Shown piece after piece: positions 51,672 through 60,967 of a DNA stretch of 64,000 bases (the first letter of the stretch is position 1; each line of letters begins with the position of its first letter). The notes under the pieces were generated by a model. The model saw only the letters and a program-made list of their open reading frames with translations, ran no database searches and was not told the origin of the DNA. This DNA comes from CAYJFG01 sp051881695. GTDB taxonomy: Bacteria; Bacillota; Clostridia; Oscillospirales; Acutalibacteraceae. The DNA is taken from the NCBI GenBank assembly GCA_051881695.1, contig JBJEQJ010000008.1:62001-126000 (forward strand), written 5' to 3'. Made by a program: the position numbers and the translations under genes.

Positions 51672-53084
51672 TTATAAAATAAGCTCTTTAATCTTTGCTT
51701 CTGCCGCAGTTGCGTCAGCCTTGCCTCTGCTGTTCTTCATAACAAAGCCTACAAGAGCCTTTATTGCTTTTTCCTTGCCGCCCTTAAAATCCGCTACAGC
51801 GTTGGGGTTGCTTTCTACAGCCTTTTTGCACAGGTCGAGCAATGCGTTTTCATCTAAGCCGCCCATATCGCTTTCCGATATAAGCTCAGAAACTCTCTTG
51901 CCTGTTTCAAGCATTTTGTCAAGGGTGGACTTTGCCAGATTCATTCTTATCTTGCCCTCGTCAAGAAGCTTGATAAGCTCGCCAAGCATTTCTGCCGATA
52001 CCTTAATATCAAACTCTTCCTTGGCGCTTTCGTTTTCTACTGTTCTGAAAATCTGACCGATAATAAAGTTAGCCGCCGTTCTTGGATTTTTAGTGCCTTC
52101 TATCGCCTTTTCAAAGTACTGTGCAACATTTCTGTATTTTGAAAGCAGCTGAGCGTCTGCCTGCGGAATACCAAGCTCCTCCACATATCTCTCAAGCTTT
52201 TTATGCGGAAGCTCCGGGAGCTTCTTTCTTAATTCTTCAATTTCTTCGTCTGTTACATTAATTGTAATTAAGTCAGGCTCTCTGAAATAGCGGTAGTCGT
52301 GTGCATCCTCTTTCCCGCGCATACTTGACGTTGTATCTGTTGCGTCGTCATATCGCAGAGTTTCCTGCACTACCTTGCCGCCGCTTTCTATCAAATCCAC
52401 CTGTCTTTGATATTCATATTCCATTGCCTTTGCCATAAAGGTTATGGAATTCATATTTTTAATTTCTGTTCTTGTGCCGAATTCCTCTGTGCCCTGCGGT
52501 CTTACAGATATATTTACATCACAGCGCATAGAGCCCTCCTGCATTTTACAGTCGGAAATGCCTATATATCTCATTATAAGCTGGAGCTTCTCTACATATT
52601 CCTTTGCTTCCTCCACGCTGCGTATATCAGGCTCGCTTACAATCTCTATAAGCGGAACACCGCCTCGGTTATAGTCAACGTAGGTATCTCCCCTGCTGTG
52701 GATAAGCTTTCCCGCATCTTCTTCTATATGAATTCTTGTAAGTCTTATTTTTCTGCCGTTGCTAAGCTCGATATATCCGCCCAAGCAAAGCGGCATATCG
52801 TACTGAGAAATCTGGTAAGCCTTTGGCAAATCGGGATAGCAATAATTTTTTCTGTCCATTTTAGACACGTTTGCAATTTTACAGTTCGTTGCAAGTCCTG
52901 CCATAATTGCATAATTAACAACCTGTCTGTTAAGCTTTGGCAAAGTACCGGGAAGTCCTATGCAAACGGGACAGCAATGTGTATTCGGCTCGCCGCCGAA
53001 CTTTGTGGTACAGCCACAGAATATTTTAGTATTGGTTGAAAGCTCAATGTGAGTTTCAAGTCCTGCTACCATCTCGTATTTCAT
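51672..53084 (-). CDS. gatB: Asp-tRNA(Asn)/Glu-tRNA(Gln) amidotransferase subunit B
   Basis: Kinase and tRNA-binding subunit of GatCAB, 470 residues: VAGLETHIELST, CGCTTKFGGEPNTHCCPVCIGLPGTLP with a zinc Cys set, and a C-terminal YqeY-like domain. ATG 53084 overlaps the gatA stop by four bases. Confidence 0.98.
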   Translation of the reverse strand: MKYEMVAGLETHIELSTNTKIFCGCTTKFGGEPNTHCCPVCIGLPGTLPKLNRQVVNYAIMAGLATNCKIANVSKMDRKNYCYPDLPKAYQISQYDMPLCLGGYIELSNGRKIRLTRIHIEEDAGKLIHSRGDTYVDYNRGGVPLIEIVSEPDIRSVEEAKEYVEKLQLIMRYIGISDCKMQEGSMRCDVNISVRPQGTEEFGTRTEIKNMNSITFMAKAMEYEYQRQVDLIESGGKVVQETLRYDDATDTTSSMRGKEDAHDYRYFREPDLITINVTDEEIEELRKKLPELPHKKLERYVEELGIPQADAQLLSKYRNVAQYFEKAIEGTKNPRTAANFIIGQIFRTVENESAKEEFDIKVSAEMLGELIKLLDEGKIRMNLAKSTLDKMLETGKRVSELISESDMGGLDENALLDLCKKAVESNPNAVADFKGGKEKAIKALVGFVMKNSRGKADATAAEAKIKELIL

Positions 53085-54553
53085 AGCCTTACCCCCATTT
53101 CTGCCTGTTTAAAGACCTCTTCGTGCGCTGCATTTTCGTACTGCCAAGCAGCATTTAAAATTACGCCTTCTTCAAAGCTTTTACCGATAAGCTGCATACC
53201 AATCGGCATACCCTTAGCGTTAAAGCCACACGGCAAGGATACCGCCGGAAGCCCTGCTATATTTACAGGAACTGTGCAAATATCTGTTAAATATGTTTCT
53301 ATCGGATCGCTTACCGCCTTGCCGGACTCAAATGCTGTCATAGGAACGGTAGGCGCTAAGATAACATCACAGCTTTCAAAAGCATTTTTAAACGATTTAA
53401 CTATTGAGCCTCTTAAATTCTGTGCTTTCTTATAATAAGCGTCATAATATCCTGCACTTAAAACATATGTGCCGAGAAGAATTCTTCTTTGCACCTCTTT
53501 GCCGAAGCCCTCGCTTCTTGTTTTGCATATCATATCGTTAATATCGTTATAGCTTGGTGTTTTGTAGCCGTAGCGAATACCGTCATATCTTCCAAGGTTT
53601 GACGACGCCTCGGCACAGGCTAAAATATAGTAAACAGGCAGCGCAAATTTCAAAGCCGGAAGATTGAAATAGACAATCTCTGCACCTAAGCTCTCGTAAA
53701 CCTTTGCCGCTTTTTCAACAGCCTGTTTTACATCATCTCTTATGCCGTCTAAGTATTCTCTTGCAATACCTATTCTTATACCCTTAATGCTGTTTTTAAG
53801 TGTATTTACTGTGGGTTCTCCCTTTGCTCCCTGAGAGGTAGAATCCTTTTCATCATATTTTGAAATAGCGTCATAAACAATAGCGGCGTCTTCAACTGTG
53901 GTTGTAATAGGTCCGATCTGGTCAAGGCTTGAAGCATATGCAATAAGGCCGTATCTTGATACTGCGCCGTAGGTGGGCTTCATACCAACTATACCGCAAA
54001 AGCTTGCAGGCTGTCTTATTGAGCCGCCTGTATCCGAACCAAGGCCGTATACTGCAATATTTCCGCCTACTGCAGAGGCTACGCCGCCGGAGCTTCCGCC
54101 TGCAACGTGGTTTGTGTTATGCGGATTTTTTGCCCCGCCAAAGCATGAGGTTTCACACGATGAACCCATTGCGAATTCGTCCATATTTGTTTTGCCGAGC
54201 AATACGGCGTTTTGCTCCTTTAATATATCCCATACTGTTGCGTTATATATCGGCTTATAGCCTGTAAGTATTTTTGAACAGCAGGTGGTTTCTATCCCCT
54301 TTGTGGAAATATTATCCTTAAGGGTCATCGGAATACCCTCAAGCGGCTTTAAAGCTTCGCCCCTTGAAAGCTTTTCGTCAACCGCCTTTGCAGCTTTTAA
54401 CGCCTCCTCCGGCGTAACCTTAACATAAGCGTTAAGCCCGGCGTTTTCCTTTTGTATGCTGTCAAGATACTGCGTTGTAAGCTCTGTGCAGGAGATTTTT
54501 TTATCCCTTAACAGGCCGGCAGTATATGCTATTTTGCCCTGTACACTGCTCAC
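53081..54553 (-). CDS. gatA: Asp-tRNA(Asn)/Glu-tRNA(Gln) amidotransferase subunit A
   Basis: Glutaminase subunit, 490 residues, of the amidase-signature family. The Lys-Ser-Ser triad is in GIPMTLKDN and GGSSGGVAS...GSDTGGSIRQPASFCG. GTG start with AAGGG upstream. It produces ammonia, channelled to GatB. Confidence 0.98.
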   Translation of the reverse strand: MSSVQGKIAYTAGLLRDKKISCTELTTQYLDSIQKENAGLNAYVKVTPEEALKAAKAVDEKLSRGEALKPLEGIPMTLKDNISTKGIETTCCSKILTGYKPIYNATVWDILKEQNAVLLGKTNMDEFAMGSSCETSCFGGAKNPHNTNHVAGGSSGGVASAVGGNIAVYGLGSDTGGSIRQPASFCGIVGMKPTYGAVSRYGLIAYASSLDQIGPITTTVEDAAIVYDAISKYDEKDSTSQGAKGEPTVNTLKNSIKGIRIGIAREYLDGIRDDVKQAVEKAAKVYESLGAEIVYFNLPALKFALPVYYILACAEASSNLGRYDGIRYGYKTPSYNDINDMICKTRSEGFGKEVQRRILLGTYVLSAGYYDAYYKKAQNLRGSIVKSFKNAFESCDVILAPTVPMTAFESGKAVSDPIETYLTDICTVPVNIAGLPAVSLPCGFNAKGMPIGMQLIGKSFEEGVILNAAWQYENAAHEEVFKQAEMGVRL

Positions 54554-54572
54554 TTCATCTCATCCCTTCATT

Positions 54573-54854
54573 TTAAAGTACACGCTTTTTAACAAGGAAG
54601 TGTCCGTCCTCTTTATCGTTTGCATTGGATAAAATTTCCTCACTGTCATACGACGGAACAACTGTATCCTCTCTAAAAACATTTGAAAGGTTGTTTATAT
54701 TGTCGAAGTCCTCGCCGGACTCAGTTGCGTTGTTTATTGTATCTGCAAACTTTATTATGTCTGCCATATCGCTTGTCAGCTTGTCAAGCTCTTCTTCCTT
54801 AATAGAAAGCTTTGCAAGGCGTGCAATCTGTATTACGTCCTCGTGCGTTACCAT
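54573..54854 (-). CDS. gatC: Asp-tRNA(Asn)/Glu-tRNA(Gln) amidotransferase subunit C
   Basis: A 93-residue stabilising subunit: VTHEDVIQIARLAKLSIKEEEL and later the DTVVPSY segment. ATG 54854 has AAGGA nine bases upstream. Between aspS and gatA; 22 bp after the aspS stop. Confidence 0.96.
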   Translation of the reverse strand: MVTHEDVIQIARLAKLSIKEEELDKLTSDMADIIKFADTINNATESGEDFDNINNLSNVFREDTVVPSYDSEEILSNANDKEDGHFLVKKRVL

Positions 54855-54876
54855 AATAATCATTCCTTTCGTGGAA

Positions 54877-56625
54877 TTATCTCAATTTTACATGAACCTC
54901 TCTGAGCTGCTGCTCGCTTACCTCGTTTGGCGCTCCCAACAAAACGTCCTGAGCATTCGAGTTCATCGGGAAGGCTATAACCTCTCTTATATTTTCCTCG
55001 CCTGATAAAAGCATTAACATTCTGTCAACGCCCGGCGCCATACCTGCGTGCGGCGGAGCGCCGTACTGGAAGGCATTATATAATGCGGAGAACTTATCCT
55101 TAAGCTGTTCTTCTGTATAGCCTGCAAGCTCAAACGCCTTTATCATAATGTCTAAATCATGATTTCTTACAGCGCCCGAGGAAAGCTCCACGCCGTTGCA
55201 TACAATGTCGTACTGATAAGCAAGAATTTCAGTAGGCTCTTTGTTCAGCAAAGCGTCCATTCCGCCCTGCGGCATAGAGAACGGATTGTGCGTGAATATT
55301 AAAGCACCTGTGTCCTCATCGTGCTCATACATTGGGAAGTCAACAATAAAGCACATTTTAAAGCTGCTCTCGTCAATAAGATTTAAACGCTTTGCAACCT
55401 CGGTTCTTATTTGCCCTGCAAGCTTAGGTGCCTCTTCCTTACTGTCTGCAATAAAGTAAATTACGTCGTTCGGCTTTGAGCTGTTGATTTCAATAAGCTT
55501 TTCACGGTCGCCCTCTTTTAAGAACTTGTCAATAGGACCGTCAAAGGTCATATCCTCTCTTACCTTTACATAGCCCAAGCCCTTCATACCGATTGAAAGC
55601 GCAAACTCCTCCATTTTCTTAAACCATGTTTTAGATTGTGAAGAAGCATTCGGCACGTTGATTGAACGGACAGTTTTCTTTCTGAACGGTGCAAAGTCCG
55701 TTTCAACAAACATATCGCTTATATCCTTTATCTCAAGCGGATTTCTAAGGTCCGGTTTATCTGTGCCGTATTTAAGCATTGCTTCTTCATACGGAATACG
55801 TGCAAACGGAGGCTTAGAAACCTCTTTGTCTGAAAATTTAGTGAACGCCTCATACAAAACCTCCTCGGCAACTGCAAAGACATCCTCCTGTGTTGCAAAA
55901 GCCATTTCAAAGTCGAGCTGATAAAATTCGCCCGGAGAACGGTCTGCTCTTGCGTCCTCATCTCTGAAGCAGGGAGCAATCTGGAAGTATTTATCAAAGC
56001 CGGACACCATTAAAAGCTGTTTGAATATCTGCGGTGCCTGCGGCAGAGCGTAGAATTTGCCCTTATGCTTACGGCTGGGGATAAGATAATCTCTTGCGCC
56101 CTCAGGAGAGCTTGCTGAGAGAATAGGTGTGTTAATCTCGGTAAATCCAAGCTCATTCATTTTCTGCCTTAAAAATGAAATAACCTGTGAACGAAGCATA
56201 ATATTATTATGCACCTTTTTATTTCTTAAATCTAAGAATCGATATTTAAGTCTTACATCCTCTTTTGTATCTGTAGAAGTAGCAACCTCAAACGGAAGAT
56301 TTGCCTTGCATTTGCCTAAAACAGTTAAGCTTTCCGTAACTATCTCAACAGTACCGGTAGCAATCTTTGGATTGTAGGTTTCTTCATCTCTTTTTACTAC
56401 CTTGCCGCTTACTGTAACGGTACATTCTCTGTTTACGTTTTCAAGCATAGCTTCATTATGCACTACAACCTGCACAACACCGTACTGGTCGCGCACGTCT
56501 AAAAACATAACGCCGCCGTGGTCGCGGATATTTTCTACCCAGCCGGAAACTCTCACTTCACTGCCTATATGGCTTTCTCTTAAATCTCCGCAAAGATGAG
56601 TGCGGTACTTGTTCTCATTTACCAT
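54877..56625 (-). CDS. aspS: aspartyl-tRNA synthetase
   Basis: Class II synthetase of 582 residues with N-terminal OB anticodon-binding domain (GSEVRVSGWVENIRDHGGVMFLDVRDQYG), the bacterial GAD insertion in the middle, motif 2 APCFRDEDARADRSPGEFYQLDFEM and motif 3 GMAPGVDRMLMLL. Being in one operon with gatCAB it may be non-discriminating and charge tRNA(Asn) as well. ATG with AAGGA; own promoter. Confidence 0.98.
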   Translation of the reverse strand: MVNENKYRTHLCGDLRESHIGSEVRVSGWVENIRDHGGVMFLDVRDQYGVVQVVVHNEAMLENVNRECTVTVSGKVVKRDEETYNPKIATGTVEIVTESLTVLGKCKANLPFEVATSTDTKEDVRLKYRFLDLRNKKVHNNIMLRSQVISFLRQKMNELGFTEINTPILSASSPEGARDYLIPSRKHKGKFYALPQAPQIFKQLLMVSGFDKYFQIAPCFRDEDARADRSPGEFYQLDFEMAFATQEDVFAVAEEVLYEAFTKFSDKEVSKPPFARIPYEEAMLKYGTDKPDLRNPLEIKDISDMFVETDFAPFRKKTVRSINVPNASSQSKTWFKKMEEFALSIGMKGLGYVKVREDMTFDGPIDKFLKEGDREKLIEINSSKPNDVIYFIADSKEEAPKLAGQIRTEVAKRLNLIDESSFKMCFIVDFPMYEHDEDTGALIFTHNPFSMPQGGMDALLNKEPTEILAYQYDIVCNGVELSSGAVRNHDLDIMIKAFELAGYTEEQLKDKFSALYNAFQYGAPPHAGMAPGVDRMLMLLSGEENIREVIAFPMNSNAQDVLLGAPNEVSEQQLREVHVKLR

Positions 56626-56672
56626 AATATTTAATTCCTTTCAGAAGATTAATTTCATGCATTACTTGTGAT

Positions 56673-56701
56673 ATTATACCATTAATTGGCTTGGCTTTCA
56701 A
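56673..56701 (-). promoter_or_regulatory. sigma-A promoter for aspS-gatCAB
   Basis: Minus strand TTGAAA (56696-56701), 17 bp, TATAAT (56673-56678), about 48 bp before the aspS start. No T-box elements are seen in the short leader. Confidence 0.82.
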
Positions 56702-56804
56702 TATTTTTTACTGTTAAAATAGCTTTAATTCAAACAATTTCCATTAATTTTATTTTATGCCGCAGCCGTCTGAGGATAATATATGCGGTTTTACAGCAAA
56801 ACAC

Positions 56805-56833
56805 TTTAAAAAAAAGCAAATGTAGTGTATAAT
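56805..56833 (+). promoter_or_regulatory. probable promoter for the LUD-domain gene
   Basis: TTTAAA (56805-56810), 17 bp, TATAAT (56828-56833), about 38 bp before the start. The -35 is weak. Confidence 0.55.
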
Positions 56834-56871
56834 AAATTCAAAGCTATTCTTACTTTACGGGAGTGATTTTT

Positions 56872-57546
56872 ATGCAGGAATGTAAACGTGAAATTATAGG
56901 TAAGCAGATTGAAAAAACAATAAAAAACTTAAAGAAAAACAATATTGCGGCATATTACTGCGAAACGTCTGAAGATGCAAGGGAGCTTGTAAAAACTCTT
57001 ATTAAAAAGGGTGACACTATAAGCAGCGGTGGCTCGGTAACTCTTAAAGAAACAGGAATATTAGATCTGATTAAAAGCAAGGATTATAATTACCTTGACC
57101 GTTCCAAGCCGGGTCTTACCAAGGAAGAGGTTGAGGCAGTTTACAAGGAAACCTTTGGAGCAGACGCATATTTTTGCAGCTCAAACGCAGTTACGACCGA
57201 CGGATATTTATACAACGTAGACGGCAACTCTAACAGAGTTTCTGCAATTTTATACGGCCCGAAAAGTGTTATAATGATTGTTGGATATAATAAAATAGTA
57301 AGAAATTTAGACGAGGCTGTTTCAAGGGTAAAAACAGTTGCAGCACCTGCAAATACAATAAGACTTAATATGGGCACGCCGTGCAGCAAAACAGGCGAAT
57401 GTGTATCTCTCTCCCACACAAATCCTTATATGTGCGACGGCTGCAACAGCGAGGGAAGAATTTGCTGTAACTTTACCGTTTGCGGTCAGCAGCGCCATAA
57501 GGACAGAATAAAGGTTATAATTGTCGGCGAGGAGCTTGGATATTAA
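56872..57546 (+). CDS. LUD-domain (LutC/YkgG-like) protein with Cys-rich tail
   Basis: A 224-residue LUD-domain protein. Conserved are TISSGGSVTLKETGI, YFCSSNAVTTDGYLYNVDGNSNRVSA and VIMIVGYNKIVRNLDEAVSR. A C-terminal segment holds eight Cys (PCSKTGEC, CDGCNSEGRICC, VCGQQRH), a possible metal or cluster site, and ends with VIIVGEELGY. LutC works with LutA and LutB in lactate oxidation, but these partners are absent here, so the lactate role is unproven. ATG 56872 with GGGAG. Confidence 0.85.
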   Translation: MQECKREIIGKQIEKTIKNLKKNNIAAYYCETSEDARELVKTLIKKGDTISSGGSVTLKETGILDLIKSKDYNYLDRSKPGLTKEEVEAVYKETFGADAYFCSSNAVTTDGYLYNVDGNSNRVSAILYGPKSVIMIVGYNKIVRNLDEAVSRVKTVAAPANTIRLNMGTPCSKTGECVSLSHTNPYMCDGCNSEGRICCNFTVCGQQRHKDRIKVIIVGEELGY

Positions 57547-57643
57547 GCCGCCTTAACATCTTACAAATTTTTATAGAAAACAGAAATTATTTCTTTGTAT
57601 TCGACAGGCTGAACGCAGAAAAAATAACACAGGAATATGTAAA

Positions 57644-57684
57644 GCCGAAAGTGAAAAGCACTTTCTATGATTTTCACTTTCGGC
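57644..57684 (-). terminator. stem-loop after the Asn-rich gene
   Basis: Perfect 14-bp arms GCCGAAAGTGAAAA and TTTTCACTTTCGGC with a 13-base loop, 13 bp past the stop of the Asn-rich gene and between convergent genes. The T-tract is short on either strand (TTTACATATT on the minus), so efficiency is uncertain. Confidence 0.65.
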
Positions 57685-57697
57685 AAAGTACAGCACA

Positions 57698-57874
57698 TTA
57701 GAAATTAAAGTTATTATTTCTGTTCTGGTTGTTGTTATTCTTATTATTGTTGTTTCTGTTATTGTTATTGTTGTTATTTCTGTTATTATTGTTTTGGTTA
57801 TTGTTGTTCTGATTATTATTTCTGTTGTTATTATTGTTATTGTTGTTGTTTTGGTTGTTGAACCTGTTTTCCAT
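57698..57874 (-). CDS. small Asn-rich low-complexity protein
   Basis: A 58-residue protein (MENRFNNQ then Asn runs of up to nine, broken by Arg, Gln and Lys, ending NRNNNFNF). About three quarters of the residues are Asn, using both AAC and AAT, so it is not a pure triplet microsatellite. ATG 57874 has AAGGGGGTG well placed and a strong stem-loop follows the stop, both of which argue for a real gene. No homologous domain; spore-coat or prion-like roles are only speculation. Confidence 0.6.
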   Translation of the reverse strand: MENRFNNQNNNNNNNNNRNNNQNNNNQNNNNRNNNNNNNRNNNNKNNNNQNRNNNFNF

Positions 57875-57965
57875 GAAGCTCACCCCCTTACAAAATTATT
57901 ATTAACCGAAGCAAAGCTAATATACCATACTTAAATTATCTCTTTTTATGGATTCGGAGTATTAT

Positions 57966-59321
57966 ATGAGTCAAGGTAATCTTCCAGGAAAATTTTTGCT
58001 TAATATGAAAAATTTGCTGAATGATGAATTTGGAATATTTTTAAGCGAATATGAAAAACCGCATTACAGAGGGATAAGGATAAACACCTTAAAAGCCTCC
58101 TGCAAAGATGTAAAAAAACTGCTTGAATTTGAAACCACTCCGTCGCCCTTTTGCGACGACGGATTATATATACCGCCCGACACCGAGGGACTGGGCAGAC
58201 TGCCCCTGCACCACGCAGGAGCGTTTTATGTTCAGGAGCCTTCTGCAACAAGTGCAGTGACTGTGCTTGACGTTAAAAAAGGCGATATTGTGCTTGATTT
58301 ATGTGCCGCACCGGGCGGAAAGTCAACGCAGATTGCCTCGGCTCTGAACGGAACAGGGCTTTTATGGTCAAACGAAATTGTAAAAAGCAGAGCGAACATA
58401 CTGCTTTCTAATATTGAGAGAGCCGGCGTAAGAAACTGCGTTGTTTCAAGCTGCCGTCCTGATGAGCTTTGCGAAAGACTTTCCGGATTTTTTGATAAAA
58501 TACTTGTTGACGCTCCATGCTCCGGCGAAGGAATGTTCCGCAAGGACAAGACAGCAATAGACGAATGGAGCGAGGAGCACACAAGAACCTGCGCAGTTCG
58601 TCAGCTTGCAATTTTAGAAAGTGCTGCAAAGGCGTTAAAACCCGGCGGAACTTTAGTTTATTCCACCTGCACATTTTCTAAAGAGGAAAACGAAGGCGTT
58701 ATTTTAAAATTTCTTGATAATCACAAGGAATTTATGCTTGAGGACTTCGGCGCAGACTTTGGCAGAAGAACGCTTGATAAGGCTGTGCGAATTTTCCCAA
58801 TGGACGGCGGAGAGGGGCATTTTGCAGCAAAGCTTAAAAAGTCTGACGGCATTGAGCGTTTCACTCCGTATGATGACTATAAGAATATTTTTACAAACAG
58901 GAACAAAGATTTAAAAAACAGCGCATTAAAGCTATATGATGATATTTTTACGGACAGAATATACGGAGAAAAATTTGCCATAGCAGGTGACAAGCTAATT
59001 TTGCTGCCGGAAAACCTCCCATCCCTTTTGGGGCTTCACATTTTAAGAGCCGGAATATTATTCGGTGAAATTAAAAAGAACAGGATTGAGCCATGTCATG
59101 CGCTGTTTATGGCAGGAAGCAAGGACTGCTTTAACAGCCTTGTCGACCTTGACAGCAGAAATGAGGATATTTTTAAATATCTGCGCGGAGAAGAAATATC
59201 GGTACCGGACAGTACAAAAGGCTACACCGCAGTATGCGTAAACGGCATTGTGACAGGCTTTGGCAAGGCGTCAAACGGCGTTCTTAAAAACAAATACCCA
59301 AAAGGACTTAGAAATTTTTGA
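57966..59321 (+). CDS. rRNA cytosine-C5 methyltransferase, RsmF/NOL1-NOP2-Sun family
   Basis: A 451-residue m5C methyltransferase. SAM motif I is VLDLCAAPGGKSTQIA; the catalytic cysteines are in VDAPCSGEGMFRKD and VYSTCTF. An N-terminal domain (RGIRINTLKAS) and a C-terminal PUA-like domain resembling RsmF/YebU flank it. ATG 57966 has GGAG six bases upstream; an in-frame ATG at 57948 is a possible longer start. rsmA follows 15 bp later. Confidence 0.92.
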   Translation: MSQGNLPGKFLLNMKNLLNDEFGIFLSEYEKPHYRGIRINTLKASCKDVKKLLEFETTPSPFCDDGLYIPPDTEGLGRLPLHHAGAFYVQEPSATSAVTVLDVKKGDIVLDLCAAPGGKSTQIASALNGTGLLWSNEIVKSRANILLSNIERAGVRNCVVSSCRPDELCERLSGFFDKILVDAPCSGEGMFRKDKTAIDEWSEEHTRTCAVRQLAILESAAKALKPGGTLVYSTCTFSKEENEGVILKFLDNHKEFMLEDFGADFGRRTLDKAVRIFPMDGGEGHFAAKLKKSDGIERFTPYDDYKNIFTNRNKDLKNSALKLYDDIFTDRIYGEKFAIAGDKLILLPENLPSLLGLHILRAGILFGEIKKNRIEPCHALFMAGSKDCFNSLVDLDSRNEDIFKYLRGEEISVPDSTKGYTAVCVNGIVTGFGKASNGVLKNKYPKGLRNF

Positions 59322-59336
59322 CAGTAAGGAGCAAAT

Positions 59337-60188
59337 ATGGAACAGCTTACCAACATATCTGCAATAAAACAAATACTTGACCGCCACGGCTTTACTTTTT
59401 CTAAGGCATTGGGGCAGAATTTTCTTATAAATCCCACTGTATGCCCCAAAATGGCGGCGGCAAGCGGCGCTGAAAACATAGGCGTTATAGAGGTAGGTCC
59501 GGGCATTGGGGTACTCACCTGCGAGCTTGCAAAGCTTGCAAAAAAGGTAGTAGCTATTGAACTTGACAAAAGACTTTTGCCTGTGCTAAAAGAAACGCTT
59601 TCTGACTTTCAAAATGTTAAGGTAATAAATGATGATATTTTAAAAATAGATTTGCACCGACTCATTGAGGAAGAATTTTGCGGTATGCAGGTTTGCGTAT
59701 GCGCTAATCTGCCGTATTATATCACCTCTCCTGTAATTATGAAGCTGCTGGAGGAACGTCTTGATATTGAAAGCATTACCGTAATGGTGCAAAAGGAAGC
59801 GGCGGCGAGAATCTGCGCCAAGGACGGCACAAGGGACTGCGGTGCCGTTACAATTGCCGTAAGGTATTACTGTGAGCCGGAGGTACTTTTTAACGTGTCG
59901 GCAGGCAGCTTTATGCCTGCGCCGAAGGTTGACTCCGCAGTAATAAGGCTGAAGCTGCACAAAAAACCTATAGCAGACGTTAAAGACGAAAAGACATTTT
60001 TTAAGGTAGTAAAAAGCGCCTTTGGACAAAGACGAAAGACTCTGCCGAACACACTGTCGGCAGGGCTATCGCTTCCAAAAAGTGAGATAAACGATATTCT
60101 TAACGCAGTTGGTATTCCGCTCAACTACAGAGCAGAGCAGCTAAAGCTGAAAGATTTTGCAAAAATAGCAAATGAAATAACGGTTTAA
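59337..60188 (+). CDS. rsmA: 16S rRNA dimethyladenosine transferase (A1518/A1519)
   Basis: KsgA/RsmA of 283 residues, which dimethylates two adenosines near the 3' end of 16S rRNA. Conserved motifs: KALGQNFLINPTV, IEVGPGIGVLTCELA (SAM site) and the catalytic NLPYYITSPV. AAGGAGC precedes the ATG. It follows the RsmF-like gene and probably shares its transcript. Confidence 0.98.
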   Translation: MEQLTNISAIKQILDRHGFTFSKALGQNFLINPTVCPKMAAASGAENIGVIEVGPGIGVLTCELAKLAKKVVAIELDKRLLPVLKETLSDFQNVKVINDDILKIDLHRLIEEEFCGMQVCVCANLPYYITSPVIMKLLEERLDIESITVMVQKEAAARICAKDGTRDCGAVTIAVRYYCEPEVLFNVSAGSFMPAPKVDSAVIRLKLHKKPIADVKDEKTFFKVVKSAFGQRRKTLPNTLSAGLSLPKSEINDILNAVGIPLNYRAEQLKLKDFAKIANEITV

Positions 60189-60241
60189 AACAAGCGTAAA
60201 AACTGCATATTTAACGTTTGAAAGGAGTTAAAATAATAACT

Positions 60242-60418
60242 ATGAATACATTTAAGGTTTCTGTAATATTATTATCTTTAGCAGTTTTACTGTTGTTGAC
60301 ATCTTTTTCTGCTTATATTTGGAGCGACACCGATATGGTGGCGATGCTTGCAATGGGTGCAGCAGCGGCAGGCTTTTTAGGCTTTGTTCTGGCTTGCAGG
60401 CATTATGATGAGAGGTAA
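60242..60418 (+). CDS. small two-helix membrane protein
   Basis: A 58-residue hypothetical with two hydrophobic segments (VSVILLSLAVLLLLTSFSAYIW, residues ~6-27, and VAMLAMGAAAAGFLGFVLACR, ~33-53) and a charged end HYDER. ATG 60242 with AAAGGAG about 14 bases upstream, longer than ideal. Function unknown; follows rsmA by 53 bp. Confidence 0.6.
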   Translation: MNTFKVSVILLSLAVLLLLTSFSAYIWSDTDMVAMLAMGAAAAGFLGFVLACRHYDER

Positions 60419-60499
60419 AATAATTTAAGGCTTCTACTGTTATAAGTCTGAACCTAATGGAATTAACGCCAAAATTTGTAAGAGTTGTGTAAATATCTG

Positions 60500-60528
60500 T
60501 TGTATTTTTTAAGAATTTATTATATAAT
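60500..60528 (+). promoter_or_regulatory. sigma-A promoter for the PadR gene
   Basis: TTGTAT (60500-60505), 17 bp, TATAAT (60523-60528), about 80 bp before the PadR start. No clear inverted repeat operator was seen. Confidence 0.65.
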
Positions 60529-60609
60529 AATTACAAGGAGCAGTAGATACGTTATTACAAAGCATTGCTTTGTTCGCTGGATTTTAAGTTCAACAAGGGG
60601 GTTATACCG

Positions 60610-60957
60610 GTGGGAATATCTGAAAATTTAAAAAAGGGAACTTCAGAGATGCTCATTCTTTTTCTTTTGGAAAAGGAAGATATGTACGGATACCAGCTTG
60701 CACAGGAATTAAGAGAAAAAAGCGACGGCTATTTTGTAATGCCGGAGGGTTCTTTGTATCCTACTCTTTATCGTCTTATAGATAAGGGAGTAGTTTCTGA
60801 CAGACAGGAAATTGTCGGCAAAAGGCTTCGCAAGTATTATCATTTGGAGCCAAGCGGCAAGGAATATCTGAAGTCTATCATCAGTGAATACCGTGCAATA
60901 AATTTGGGTATTCAAAAGGTGCTTGGTGAAAACGTATTAAAGGACATATGCGAATAG
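60610..60957 (+). CDS. PadR-family transcriptional regulator
   Basis: A 115-residue winged-helix repressor: LKKGTSEMLILFLLEKEDMYGYQLAQELREKS, MPEGSLYPTLYRLIDKGVV (recognition region) and RLRKYYHLEPSGKEYL, then a C-terminal dimerisation helix. GTG 60610 (MGISENLKKG) has AAGGGGG eight bases upstream; the frame extends further but without support. The membrane-protein partner often found next to PadR genes (DUF1700 or an ABC transporter) is absent. Confidence 0.9.
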   Translation: MGISENLKKGTSEMLILFLLEKEDMYGYQLAQELREKSDGYFVMPEGSLYPTLYRLIDKGVVSDRQEIVGKRLRKYYHLEPSGKEYLKSIISEYRAINLGIQKVLGENVLKDICE

Positions 60958-60967
60958 CAACTAATCT

